From the NCBI GenBank assembly GCA_032173965.1, contig CM063299.1:1116001-1180000 (forward strand): a stretch of DNA of 64,000 nt, given 5' to 3'. A model generated the notes under the pieces. It was given only the letters and a program-made list of their open reading frames with translations, had not been told where the DNA came from and did no database searches. The translations under genes were made by a program, and so were the position numbers. Numbering within the stretch: the stretch's first letter is position 1; every line of letters starts with the position of its first letter. Source of the stretch: Sitta carolinensis (Eukaryota > Chordata > Aves > Passeriformes > Sittidae). Of the stretch, positions 49,725-64,000 are shown one piece after another.

Positions 49725-51465
49725 GAAGTAGGAGCGATTGAAATTTGGACTGTAATGCACTGATGGCTGAAGCCACGACTCCCTCTAACATGGCTATGCC
49801 GCTGCATGGACTGTATACTATATTTAATGTGTATATGTTGCAGTAAAAATCTACTTCTGTTTAGTTGCCTGGGAAGAAGGCGGCATTTTTTTGTTACTGC
49901 TTTTTTTGGTTGTATTGCACTAGGAAACCTGTAAATGCTTAAACAATGGCCTTTACGTGGGAAGAAATAAAACTGTTCCACAACAGCTCCCTCACTGGTA
50001 ACTCCTTCTTTGAGGCTGGGAAAACTTTTTTGGGCAGGCCAAAAGCCCCAGACTTCCTTACTGAGTCCTGTTAGACTGTTAATCTTGCAAAGAGGAGCAA
50101 AGCCAGTGTGAGCCTCTGTCCCACCCTGCAGACTGTAGAGAGCTGGCTCTCCCAGTACCCTCGGGGCAGGTCTCAGACCTTCCCTGAAAGCTGGTGGGGT
50201 GGCTCTGGGTGACGTGGCTTCCACACCAAGGTGATCTCCACCTCTGACTGTGATACAGGCTTGCAGCTGGCACCCCTTGGTGTGCTTGCTCAGTGCCCTT
50301 CGCTGTATTTTTGGCTCTGCTGAAACATTGACCTAGACTTGAGTAAGCAACTCAGCATGGTCTAGAAGGCTTCAAAACGAGCCCCTGAGTTCCTGCTTGT
50401 TACAGAAAGCAGCAACCCTGTGGCTGAAGTCTTCAGACCTCCACTGAGTCTAAAGCCACGTGGCCCGGCCCCGCAATGGAGTAGGATATCAAATTGGTGA
50501 CTACTGACAACAGCTCTATTCGGCATGTTTGTAGCCAGTTGTCTCAACACTGCCTTAACTTGATGCTCTCCTTAAAGCAAGCTAGTCGTGTGGAAGACTT
50601 GTAAGTGGCCACTGTCTTCTTTTTTTTCTTTTTTTCTTTTATTTTATTTTCTGTAGCTAATAAGCTATTTCCGGAGGATTGTCCTCCATGTTCTGATATC
50701 TGCTTTTGTTCTTAAAGCACAGTACCAAGAAGTTAAATTTACATGTGATGTTTGTGTGAAGGAAACTCATGTGACATCTGCTTCAAAGGCAGACAAATGT
50801 CTTGGTCTCCAATAGGTTCAGCAGTGATGTTGTCTTAGTATGTTCTGACTCGGGATTACACTGCAGGAAGTTCTGATCTGGGTGTGCAGAAATGCTGTGT
50901 GATGGCAAGTAAATCCCTGGTGCTTGTTATAAGCTCTAATTATTGGTTTGCTGACTAATGCATTGGCAATACCACTGGGCTGGTAAGCCCAGCTTGTGTC
51001 TCTGAGATTAATTTGGTGTTGGGAATAAATCGTTGCTGGGGGCAAAGGGCAGAGTGAAGGGAGCTCTTTGTGAAATCATTTGGTGACCCAGGTTGATGAC
51101 TTCCTGAAGTAAAAGTCCTTCTTGTCTCTGTGCAAAATCCAAATTATGCCTAATTTTGTATTATGGATAGAACAATGTTGTAACTAGAAAGAATGTAGCT
51201 GTCATAAGTTCATGTCGATGGAAATGTCTGCACTGGGATAATGTGCCTTGGACTGTCTGGGGCACTCGTGTGGTCTTGTCTCTTCAGAACTCCACTCTGG
51301 GTCTGAAAGGAGAATGTTTTGGGTTTGTTTTTTTCCAAGCATGAGTCTAATGTGAATCTGTTCACGGTCTCTCGTGGAGCAAGGTCTGTTCCCTTCATAA
51401 CTGCAATTGCTCAAATACCATTTATTTTTTTTTTCAAACATTAAAGGTGAATTGACACATTTAAA
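49725..51465 (+). other. DYNLL2: DYNLL2 3'UTR (short and possible long form)
   Basis: AATAAA at 49966-49971 would end a short 3'UTR of about 260 nt. Further signals are AATAAA at 51024-51029 and ATTAAA at 51440-51445, the latter followed by a T/C-rich stretch. LC8 genes are known to have extended 3'UTRs in vertebrates, so alternative polyadenylation is plausible but inferred. Confidence 0.55.
49966..49971 (+). terminator. DYNLL2: Proximal DYNLL2 poly(A) signal
   Basis: AATAAA in GAAGAAATAAAACTGTTCC. Cleavage would be at about 49985-49995, just before the GC/T-rich CTCCCTCACTGG. Confidence 0.75.
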
Positions 51466-54400
51466 CAGCCTCTGGTTTCTTCTTCCTTACCAGCTTTCCT
51501 GAGCAAAGCCTGTCCTTGTCCAGAGAGGGTGAGCAGCGATTTCTCTGCCCTGGAAGATGCTGATGACCCAAAGAAGGCAGGTCAGGGAGGGAGAAATGAT
51601 TGCGGGAGCTTAGGTGGCTCTTCTGTGCTGGTGCTCCCCTCCAGCTCAGCTCAAAGGCTGAGCCAGAAGGAGGGATTGAGGGAATTGTGTCCTGCTGCAC
51701 CCTGATGGGATGCTCTGTGCCAAGTAACCTGGATCTGAGTGGCTTGGAGCTGACCTCTTAATGGCTTGAGGCAGCCAGGGCGTGATACAGCAGCTTCCTG
51801 CACAGGAAGGTGTCTCCCTGCCTCCCAGGAAAGCAGGTTTTCCCTTCAGGCCTCCTCCCTGTGCTGGAGAGAAAGCTGAGAGCTGAATCTGATGAGTTTA
51901 ATGCCTCGCAGTGCGGGGGCTGTGGGCTTACCCTTAAACAACCCCCTCAGCTTGTTATCTTGCTCCCGATGCAACCTCAGCTTGGGGTTGTGGCCTCGGT
52001 GATATTTTGGAAAGGCTGTGGGCTCTTCCCAAGTACAGCAGTGTAACAGCTCTGCCGTGGCACAGTAACACCAGCATGAGCAGTGTGACTCAGCCTGGGC
52101 ACGCTGAGCGCTCGCAGGCAGCAGCAGGGCTGTTACACACGGGCCATCTGCTGCAGCCTGCACCTGCCAGTGCCCCAGAGCAGGGGTGGTTTCTACTTTA
52201 GGGGAGCTGGCAGGGATGCTCTTTTCTCCACAGTCCCAGCCTTTTAGCTGGAAGTGGAATTGCTGGGCTGTGCTGGGGCTCTGCACTCCAGGCCTGGCTC
52301 AGGCTGCGTTAAGACTGTGGCTCCAAGGGAATGTGCAGCCGTGTGGGGCTGGGCTAGTCAAGCTCCCTCTGTGCACAGAGCCCTTAGACAAAGCAAGAGA
52401 CAGAGAAACTGGATCCTGAACCCCAGCTGCAGTACAGGAAGCTGCTGATCTAAACCTCAGGTGAAACACTTCTCCAGCCTGAGTTTCATCTGGGAAACCC
52501 CTATTCCAGCCATGTATCCAGGGGCTGTGGTGCTGCTGGAATCAGCCTCTGGTGGGAAGGGGAGGCCCTGCCAGGGCTGGAGGGATGGTGTGCCCTGGAG
52601 CTGACACACACAAGAACAAAGAGGGCTTGATGCTTCCTTGGGTGTGCTACTGCAGCAGGAGTCCTGCTTCAGGCTGAGGAAGAGGAGCTGTTGCTCACAT
52701 CTTGAGGAACTAGGCAGTGACACAGAGCAGTCTTTCCCCTACACCATCTTCCTTGTAGCACTGGGGCCCTGGAAAACAGAAACTGCCTAAATTTGAGCAG
52801 TGCTTCCCTCTACACAGCTGAGAGCAGGGGGAGGTTTGAACATGGAGCTGTGTCCCACTTCCCTCCCCTCCCGCTCCCCAGCAGCTGACAAGACTCTTGG
52901 CTTTGACTTTTTCCATTGCTGGGTTCCACTTTGTCTCCAATTTCCACCAGGCACAGGTGTCCTGGATGATGCCTCGGAGCATTAACTGTTTCCATGCTGG
53001 AGAAACCAATGGCATTCCCAGGTTGGCTGCTCATTTTCAAGCTATTTGGAAACATCTGGATCTGGGACACGAGGGGGAAGGTATGTATCTGCAGGGGGAT
53101 CATCTGGAGAAAGAAACTGCTCCCAGATGCGTTTGGGCTATTGAAATGTAAACTCAATTTATGTTGTGCTGCCTCACAAGCACTCAAAGTTCTGGGGTGC
53201 AGGGGAGTCTGAGGCTGCTGCTGTGGGTGAGCTCTGTGTGCAGATGTGCCTGCAGATGTGCATTCGCTGCAGGGAACGGTGGGGTTTGTGGCTGGTGAGA
53301 GTGTCACATTGTTTCCTCTCTTACCAGCTAAGTCATTCAATTCCTCATGCTGAGTATTTCTTCCAGATGTGGAAGTGCCTTACAAAAGCAGGGCTATGTG
53401 GCACTGGGGAGCAGAGAGACTGGGGTTGGGGAGCCGTGCTCTGTGGGTATCTAGACACTGCCTGGGATTCACTCTTCTGCACAGTGAGCACTGTGTAAAG
53501 TCATGGGAGAAGGTATCAGCAGGCAGCCTTGCTCCTTTCCTGCCTGGCACAATGTTCTTCCCATTCTCTGTCACTGCTGGGACTCTGGGAAAGGAAGAGT
53601 GGCAGCACAGGCCTGGGAGTTGCACATTGCTCCCGTGGGAACACCCAGGCTGCAGGTCAGGGCTGTTCTCTCCCAACCAGCCTGCAGCATTGCCATTGCA
53701 GTGTTATGCTCCAGGCACGTGGAAGCAGAGCCTGTGAGTGGAAAACCCAGGACCCAACGGACCTGTTCCTGCTCCCAGTGCTTTTGCAGGCAATAAGTGA
53801 TGATGAGAGAGAACATGGAAATCATTTTTATCTCACTTTCAGCCTCCTGAATAAACCCTGAGGAGGACGGTGGCACACAGTGAAGGGAGCAGGGCTGTGC
53901 CATCCATGCCCACCCAAGGTTTCCCTGCTTTGTTCTATTTATTGAGCAAGGATCCTGACACCCTTTCCCAGACGGTGACTCACAGCAGCTCTGTCTGTGC
54001 AGAAGCCCTGTGTCTTGGAGCACTTCATAGAGGAGCTGCAGGAACCTTGCAGGAGCCAACTGTGTTTATTAAAAGATGATCAGATGTTGCCTGCCTTAAG
54101 GCAGTGTCTAGCTGAGGCTGAGTAATAACTCATTACCAACAAGACAAATAACTGCTTATCATCAGGTCAGTGCCTTTGCCAGCCCTTCTGGTAGTGGTGG
54201 CAGGTGCTTTGAGCACTGGTGGGCTCAGCACCCAGAATAGGGGGTAAGAAGACCCCATTCCAGTTCCTGTCCCTTCCCCTGGGGCAGTCTGAGCAGGGGA
54301 GCCCCAGGCTCTGCTCTGCTGCTCAGCAAGTTTTGGCCCTGGGTTAATCTCGAGGAACAGCTTTATCCAGCCCTGGTGCAGCATGTTCCCTCCTGCCTGT

Positions 54401-55959
54401 GGAATCAGGCTGCTGTAGTGGCCTTTGCAGGCCACAGCGTTCCATCCTGGTGCTGAGGACTCAGAACCAATGTGCCAGAGCTCCTTGTGGCCTGATGGAA
54501 AAATCAGCAGTGGGCTAGGGCAGTGCTGGAGAGACATCCCAGGAGTGCTGTGGGCCCGTGGGTGAGGTGGCAGGTCATGATTCCCCTGTCCCCACATGCC
54601 CCATGCTGGCAGGGCTGGGCTGGGGAGAGGCAGAGCAGGGCCAGCTCTCGTTCCTGGGGCTGAGCCCCTCTCGGGCTGCCTCAGAGGCTTTCCTCAGACG
54701 CCATCCTCTGGTGCAGCCGCCGCACTCCTTCCCTGCCAGATGCCATGGCATGTCTCCATGTCCTTTGTTCCCTCCCTTGCTCACGCCTCTCCCATGATTT
54801 ATGGCCGTTGCGGAGCAGCCTGGCTGCAGCTCGGCTGCTTGTCCAGACCCCTGGGCTCCGTGCCCTCGCTCCCAGCCTGGGATAGGGAGCTCTTGGGGAG
54901 TGCTCTGACTCCCCCTGCATTCAGGCCCCCTTGCATTTAACCGTGTGCGTGGCCTTTTCTTTCACCTCCTTCCAGCCTGGGTGTGAATGAAGTGCTTTCA
55001 GGGGGAGGAGATTGTTGGGAGCCCAGCTTTGCCTGTGCATTGGTAGCAGCCCATAAAAGCATCCCAGGAATTCGCCTCTGCCCTGTGCGGGGTGAGCCAG
55101 TGAAAGACACCCTTTGTTCTTATAGCCCAGTCCCACAGGCTGGAATCTGCAGAGCTGGACGTGTGCTCCCACTGCCTGCCACGCTGCACTCTGGCCCTCG
55201 GGAAGAGGTTTTCCCACGTCTTCCCCTGGCCAGGGTGAGCAGGGCCCTGGAGAAAGGCACCCGCGGGCTTTACTGGCAGGTGGAGCCAGGCGTGTGCGAC
55301 CCCAGCCTTAGCCCCGTGCTGCCTAAGCTGAGTCAGAGGGACGGAAATCCCTCCTTGCAGGGCTCCCCGTCCCCGCAGCGTTTGATGACAGCTCTGGGGT
55401 GTGATGGGTCCCGCTGCTCGCCTGCCTGCCCGGCTGCCGGGGCCGCTCCGGCGGGGCGGGCGGGGCTGACTCGGAGCCGGGCCGGGCCTCGCCGCAGCCT
55501 GCACACAGCCGGCTGGCGCCCGGCCCAGAACATGGCTCTGGAAAAACATAAATGCCTTTGTTGTTGTTGAGGAAAGCCCAGAACGCTCTGACAAGGACAC
55601 AACCTCTTCCCAAAGCTGGGTTTCAAAGCCCTGCGTTCTCAGAGGGTTCAAAGTGACCTGGCCTAAAGCATCTGCTCCTCCGTGGGTCAGCCTGGCTGGA
55701 GGAAACCCTGACCCACCTTGCAAGGGCTCCCTCTGCGGCTGCAGCTTGCAGGGGGACAGAGGGATGGCACCCATGCGGCCCCTTCCAGAAGGGTGCCCAC
55801 TCAGGGGTGCTGGTGGGGAGCCCCTGGAGCTTTCCTGTGCTGTCAATTAGCAGAAAAGCTTTGGGTGACTCAGCAAGTGGGTGCCAGACCAGGGCTCGGA
55901 CACTGCCTCTGTCCTCAGCAAGACTGACACACACAGTTCAGGCAGAGCCTGGGCCGGCT

Positions 55960-56420
55960 AAAGATACCGTGGTACTTAAATATTTTATAGAAAATCATTA
56001 AGCAATTAAATCTGGTGGATCTCAAATAGTAGAAAAAGCAGCTTGAAGCCTGTGCAGTAAACAGGGCAACGCTTCCTGCTCGTTTGGGATGTCTTCTTGG
56101 AGTCTTAACTACAATCCTTGCTTCAAAATAACTATAATTATCTCTTAATTGCCATTATTGTTTAACATTTTTAGCATTTGCAAGTGCAAACTGTTACAGT
56201 TTTCCGTGCTGATACAATCAGTAGCCAGGGCTCACAATGAAAGCAATTAAAATCCTGTGATTATCACAAGGCTGCGTGTCTCTACACCAGCTTCAATCTG
56301 CATCACTTGCCAAGATGTAGGCTAGAAACTCAGACAAATTTAGCATTTATTTAGTAACCCAGCAAAGCTACTACCTCTTGCTGCCTCCAATGATTTGCAT
56401 CTACGGCACTTTTTGGAAGG
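55960..56420. other. AT-rich island, candidate conserved non-coding element
   Basis: A sharply AT-rich 460-bp block lies in GC-rich surroundings. It has many TAAT/ATTA homeodomain-type cores (for example AAGCAATTAAAT and ATAATTATCTCTTAATTGCC) and no repeat structure. The call is inferred from composition only. Confidence 0.35.
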
Positions 56421-59400
56421 ACAGGAGCAGGGAGGGGAGGAGAAAGAAAGCAGTTTCTAGAATACATCCCAGGAGAATATACAGCAAGAAAAATTATGCA
56501 CATGAATTATGCATCTGAATTATGATTTCACTCCTATTTTTGTCCGGATTAGCTCATGTTTGGTGTGCATCCCTGGCAGGGTGCTAGCAGAGTGTGCTCC
56601 AGCTCCCAGCAGGTCACTGCAGCTCTGGGTCCCGTGGTCCCTGCTCCACTGGCAGCTGCTTCCCAAGGGCTCACAGAGCTTCCTGAGGACCCAGCCCCCC
56701 AGTAAGGACGGCAGCCCCTGCTCCTGCACCCCTCACGGGCTGGGCAAGTCGGTTTTCTGTGTTAATGAACGCCTCTCTTCTGTAAACACACAGCAGATGA
56801 AAACAGATCTGGGTGTAAGCTAAAAAAGCAGGTCTGTGCTATTTTGTACAGAGGGGGAGGTGTTTGGAGGCTGTACTGCCACCAGCCAGGCTTCAATGGT
56901 GTCCCCCGGGTCCCCAGCATCTCCTGGGGAAGGCACACATGGAAACATCTTGGCCCCTGCCAGCTCTGGGGAGATAAGCCCAGGAGAGGAGTGCAAGGGG
57001 AAGGCAGTAGCTGGGCTTCCAAAATCTCACCAGATGCACACAGTCAAGTAAAGCCAGCAATCCTTCCAGGAAAAACTGCTTTGCAATCCTCAGCCCCATT
57101 CTCAGGAGGGCTGGTGACCCCAGGCCATGGATGTTTCCATCTGTAAGGAATTTCAATGGCCCTCATTGCAGGAGGGAATTATCCTCACTGGCCAAGTCAG
57201 CAGGGCACCTGCACCCAGGTGTGGGGGCCAGGCTGGGGTGGGTGTGAGCACAGGGCACCTTCTGCTGATGGGGCCCTGTGGGGAGGCTGTGAATGCTCCC
57301 TGGCTGGGTTCTTCCCTCACCAAACTGCATGTCCCATCTCTGCTGCCGCCTTGGATTAACATCCCTGACATCCCAGCAGTTGTTTGCATGAGAAAATGAG
57401 ATTAGGAAAGTATTTCAAGTATTTGTGTCTGTTGTTCAGTGGCAAACAAGGCTGGAGCCAGTGCTGTTTGTCCCGGCAGCTGGCCCAAAGCTTGGGAAAA
57501 CAGCCAGGAAGGCAGTGGGAGACACCCAGCTCAGCACCAGGGGCTGAATTTGCACCTACCTTTGGAGAGTGGGAAACGTGGGGCTGGTGCAGGCAGAGGC
57601 ACAGCTGAATCCCCTTGCCAGGGATGGGGTACGTGCACCTTTGGGTGTACCCCTGGGGCTCCCTGGGATACCTCAGAGGATTGGGATTTTTCTACATTCA
57701 GGTGTTTCCCATCTGCTTTGAAATGCTGCTGATAGGAAGTGAAAAGTCAGTACATTTGGGCAGTCACAGAAAAGAGGAGCAAAGGCAGAATTAATGGAAA
57801 CGGGCATCTTGGAAAGTCTGGGCTTGAAACCCCTGAAATTTCCTGCTGAGTTTTGGGCCCTTGTGCTCCCATAATGATCAGGTTAAGATGAACTCTCCAG
57901 TTTGCCTTTTGGAGAAAGGACACAGCTGGTGAGGGAGAGAGGCAAGGAGGAGGCCAGGGGAGCTGCAGCAGCTCCAGGTCACTGTGTTTTCAGGCTCAGC
58001 AGGTCCCTGCCACATCCTGGAGCTCTCCTGTGGCTCCTGTTCAGTTTGGCTTCCCCGTGGCAGCTGTCACTTTCCCTGCATTTTCAAACCACCTTCCTGA
58101 ATTTGAAGGAAGTCATCCATATACTCAACAGGAATATCAAATTCCAGGAGCTCTGGGGGACCCCGAGATCAGAGCAGCTAACGCAGGGATTCTGCTAAGC
58201 TGTGCTCACCCTGCCAGAGCTGGAATTCCTCTTGGATGAGGTGTCTGCTGGGGGTTGTTTAAACTTCCCGTGGTCCTTCTGGGGCTCAGGTGTCCTGGGG
58301 TGGGCCCCCACCCCAGCTACTGGATCCAGCCCAAGCGTGCAGCCCAGGGAGGGCACTTTCTCCACAGTTTTATGCCAGAAGTGGCTCCTGAAATCAATAG
58401 AAAAGGAGATTCCTCTGCAGCCTAGGGAACCACCCTGTCCACGTTCTTCCCTGAGGCCTTCAAAGGAGCTGAGGAATCTAATTCCCACTAATTTGCTTTG
58501 AAAACACCAACTTAGAATTGTAATTATGGTCTGGTGTCTTATGTGGAGGAAAGACCCCAGCAGACTGCAGCTTCCTTGCTTCCCTAACTCATCAGTTTTG
58601 ATGATTTATTAAGACTTATATTCTGAACAATATGATGTTGGTTAATGTTGGAAGATGTTCCTACAATTAATGAAAATTTCATAGACTGACTGGAGAAGAA
58701 AGAGACCATTTTATGTCCCCTACCAGATGGCCTAGACCAGCTGCTCACTTTTTTCTTTGAACTGTGATTCTAATGACTTCTCTGTCCTTTGAAGTCTGCT
58801 TAGAGCTGCTGAACCAGATGGATTTGCATGATAGTAGCAGTGCACATTTAACAGTGGAGGACTTGTGCTATTTTCCCTCCTGGCCACTGCTGAATGCTGC
58901 AGTGGATTTGGAGGGGTGAGTAAACCCGGAATATTGCCAGGCACTGGCAAAATGTCTCTTGGTGTAACATCACTGGCTTCAGTGTTATTATTCCCCAAAC
59001 CCACAGTGTCCTTACCCAGCTCTCAGCTGGTTTTGGTGCTTTACAACCCATGGCACACTGTCAGTCATGGATTTATTGGGGCCTCACAAAGCAGGGGCTG
59101 CTGTCAGAATGCACATTTCAACACCATAAAAAAATATGAAAAGAAAGAGCTTTAAATTTGTATTGAGAAATTTTAAAAATAATAAATCACAAAATAAAAT
59201 GGTGAAAAAAGAAACAAAACTGAGAAAGATCCCTGAGTGTGGGTTTGGTAGGAATTTATGCAGCGTAGAGAAGTTGGGGAGGCAACACTGATATTCCTGG
59301 GTTTGAAATCTCAAATCAGTAGTGAAGGTGGCCACATCACTTTCTCATACTGCCTCCCAGAGCATTCACAAGATCTCAAGCAGCTGCTCCCCCTGGAGCA

Positions 59401-59446
59401 ACATCCGGGCTGGGCTGGCACAGAGCTCTCTAAAATCTCTCAGGAC

Positions 59447-59499
59447 TCTGATGATCCTTGTGGGTCCCTTCCAACTCAGGATATTCTGTCATTCTATGA
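59447..59499 (+). mobile_element. CR1 LINE 3' end
   Basis: CTGATGATCCTTGTGGGTCC, CTTCCAACTCAGGATATTCT and GTCATTCTATGA match the terminal CR1 segment, including the ATTCTATGA end repeat. Confidence 0.9.
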
Positions 59500-60404
59500 A
59501 AATCATCCCTGCACAATAATAACATGCCTGGGGCTGTCTCTGCGCTGTGTTTCCCTGTGCCTGCCTCAGAGGCCTTCAGGGACTTTTGAGGAACAGACAG
59601 CACAGGATAAATGGAAGGATAAAGGGAAGGAGCAGAGCAATTACCCAGGACCAGCCAGCCCAGGGCACAGAAGGACACCAAGGCCACAGCACTGGTGGCA
59701 CAAAACGTGCTTTTCTTACTCCAGGTGGGCAGTGCGATAAGGAGGGTAAAGCAGAGGTGGGTGTGACATGGAAGGAAAAAGCATAATGTGCTGGCCCTCC
59801 TGTTCCTCCCAGGTGATGTGGATGGGGTGTTGGCAGCACTCCATGTGCAGCAAGGCAGGAGCACTTGAGCCCTGTTTGAGTCCCCATCAACCAGGGCTTC
59901 CAGGCTGGGCTGCTCTCCCCGGATCCTGTTCTCAGGGGGCCCAGCTGTTAATCTGATGTAACTCATCAGCGAGATGTTAATGCTGGTGAGATGCAGATCC
60001 CATCTGGATTCATGGCCTAAGGGGAGTGCTAGTCCCAGTGTCCCCGGTGCCGTGTGCTGGCAGAACGGCCTGTGGCTGACCTGGACCGGCTTCGGTCCGA
60101 GCCGGGACACGGGGATGGCACAGGAGCAGCCTGCTCCAGCACAGCAGCCCTCACCTGGGCTCACAGCCTCACATCCTCCACAGCAGGCCAGGCGCCCATT
60201 GCACACCGGGGAAATGTCACTGAGCAGGCTGCCCATCCCTGTGGGGATTTCAAAGCCGCGTGGACGTGGCACTCGGGGACACGGCTCAGTGATGGCTTGG
60301 TCTCGAGGGGCTTCCCCACCCTGGGGACTGCGGTTGGACACTGGCTGTGGCCGGAGGCCGGGGCTGTCCCACAGGCGGGCGGGCACCGCCACCTGCCGCG
60401 GGCC

Positions 60405-61155
60405 CTGCCGGGCCTCAGCCGCCGGACCCTGCAGGCCCTGCCGGCCCTCAGCGCCGCGATCCCCGCCGGCCCTCAGCCTCAGTAGCCAGTCCTGCCCTGC
60501 CCGGCCCGGCCCTCAGCACCGCGGGCCTTGCCGGGCCTCAGCCGCCGGACCCCGCAGGCCCTGCCGGCCCTCAGCCGCCGGCCCTGCCCGGCCCTCAGCC
60601 TCAGCCGCCGGACCCCGCAGGCCCTGCCGGCCCTCAGCCACCGGCCCTGCCCGTCCCTCAGCCTCAGCCGCCGGCCCTGCCCGTCCCTCAGCCGCCGGAC
60701 CCCGCAGGCCCTGCCGGCCCTCAGCCGCCGGCCCTGCCCTGCCCGTCCCTCAGCCCCAGCCGCCGGCCCTGCCCTGCCCGTCCCTCAGCCGCCGGACCCC
60801 GCAGGCCCTGCCGGCCCTCAGCCTCAGCCACCGGCCCTGCCCTGCCCGTCCCTCAGCCTCAGCCGCCGGCCCTGCCCGTCCCTCAGCCGCCGGACCCCGC
60901 AGGCCCTGCCGGCCCTCAGCCGCCGGCCCTGCCCTGCCCGTCCCTCAGCCCCAGCCGCCGGCCCTGCCCTGCCCGTCCCTCAGCCGCCGGACCCCGCAGG
61001 CCCTGCCGGCCCTCAGCCTCAGCCACCGGCCCTGCCCTGCCCGGCCCTCAGCCTCAGCCGCCGGCCCTGCCCGGCCCTCAGCCGCCGAACCCCGCGGGCC
61101 CTGCCCGTCCCTCAGCCCCAGCCGCCGGCCCTGCCCTGCCCGTCCCTCAGCCGCC
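60405..61155 (+). repeat. GC-rich minisatellite with 195-bp higher-order period, 5' of HEATR6
   Basis: The array is built from CAGCCGCCGGACCCCGCAGG, CCCTGCCGGCCCTCAG and CCGCCGGCCCTGCCCGTCCC modules. The landmark GCCGCCGGAC recurs at 60691, 60788, 60886 and 60983. Half-units are therefore about 97-98 bp, and alternate half-units pair to an exact 195-bp period. Since 195 is divisible by 3, all frames stay open and give false Pro-rich ORFs. Confidence 0.93.
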
Positions 61156-61223
61156 GGGCCGCCGTAGCCGCGGCCGCCCCGGAAGGGCTGCGGTTGCCAT
61201 AGCGGCGGGGCGGGGCGCGGGCC

Positions 61224-64000
<2,777 letters not shown>

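Larger units (their letters stand above)
51466..60395. other. Intergenic region between DYNLL2 and HEATR6
   Basis: About 8.9 kb with no coding exon that I can support. A GC-rich patch at 55.41-55.53 kb, an AT-rich island at 55.96-56.42 kb and a CR1 3' end at 59.45 kb are the only distinct elements. The ORFs show no recognisable family. Confidence 0.7.

Overview
The window is vertebrate nuclear DNA, most probably from a bird. It has spliced genes with GT/AG introns, CpG-island promoters and several short CR1 LINE 3' ends, which are the typical interspersed repeat of birds and other sauropsids. The introns are fairly short, and SINEs and recognisable retroviruses are absent. I rebuilt four protein-coding genes exon by exon. 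All reading phases agree across every junction.

Layout, left to right. (1) VEZF1, minus strand: six coding exons between 17033 and 4438, 544 residues, with a 3'UTR running left to about 1.9 kb and a CpG-island promoter at about 16.75-17.95 kb. (2) About 9.7 kb of non-coding DNA with a 19-copy AAAAGG microsatellite, a 45-nt T tract, one CR1 copy and a 29/50-bp minisatellite. (3) SRSF1, minus strand: four coding exons between 30984 and 29569, 248 residues, a roughly 2 kb 3'UTR and a promoter dense in transcription-factor motifs. (4) About 13 kb of non-coding DNA with CR1 fragments and a degenerate 22-24 bp tandem array. (5) DYNLL2, plus strand: a non-coding first exon behind a CCAAT/CCAAT/TATA-like promoter at 44.43-44.51 kb, then two coding exons (47868-49724, 89 residues) and a 3'UTR that may reach about 51.46 kb. 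(6) About 9.6 kb of non-coding DNA with an AT-rich island at 56 kb. (7) The first four coding exons of HEATR6, plus strand, from 61224, running off the right edge and preceded by a GC-rich minisatellite with a 195-bp higher-order period.

The genes are not a pathway. They are broadly expressed genes: a zinc-finger transcription factor, an SR splicing factor, the LC8-type dynein light chain hub protein, and a HEAT-repeat protein. The first three also neighbour each other on human 17q22. The most informative features are: a 40-glutamine tract in VEZF1; a short open reading frame at the start of SRSF1 intron 3 that resembles the C-terminus of a known human retained-intron isoform; a CRE/ZNF143/E2F/ZNF143 motif cluster upstream of SRSF1, with another ZNF143-like site at DYNLL2; and the higher-order minisatellite at the HEATR6 promoter. 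I saw no tRNA, rRNA, CRISPR array, provirus or novel protein system.
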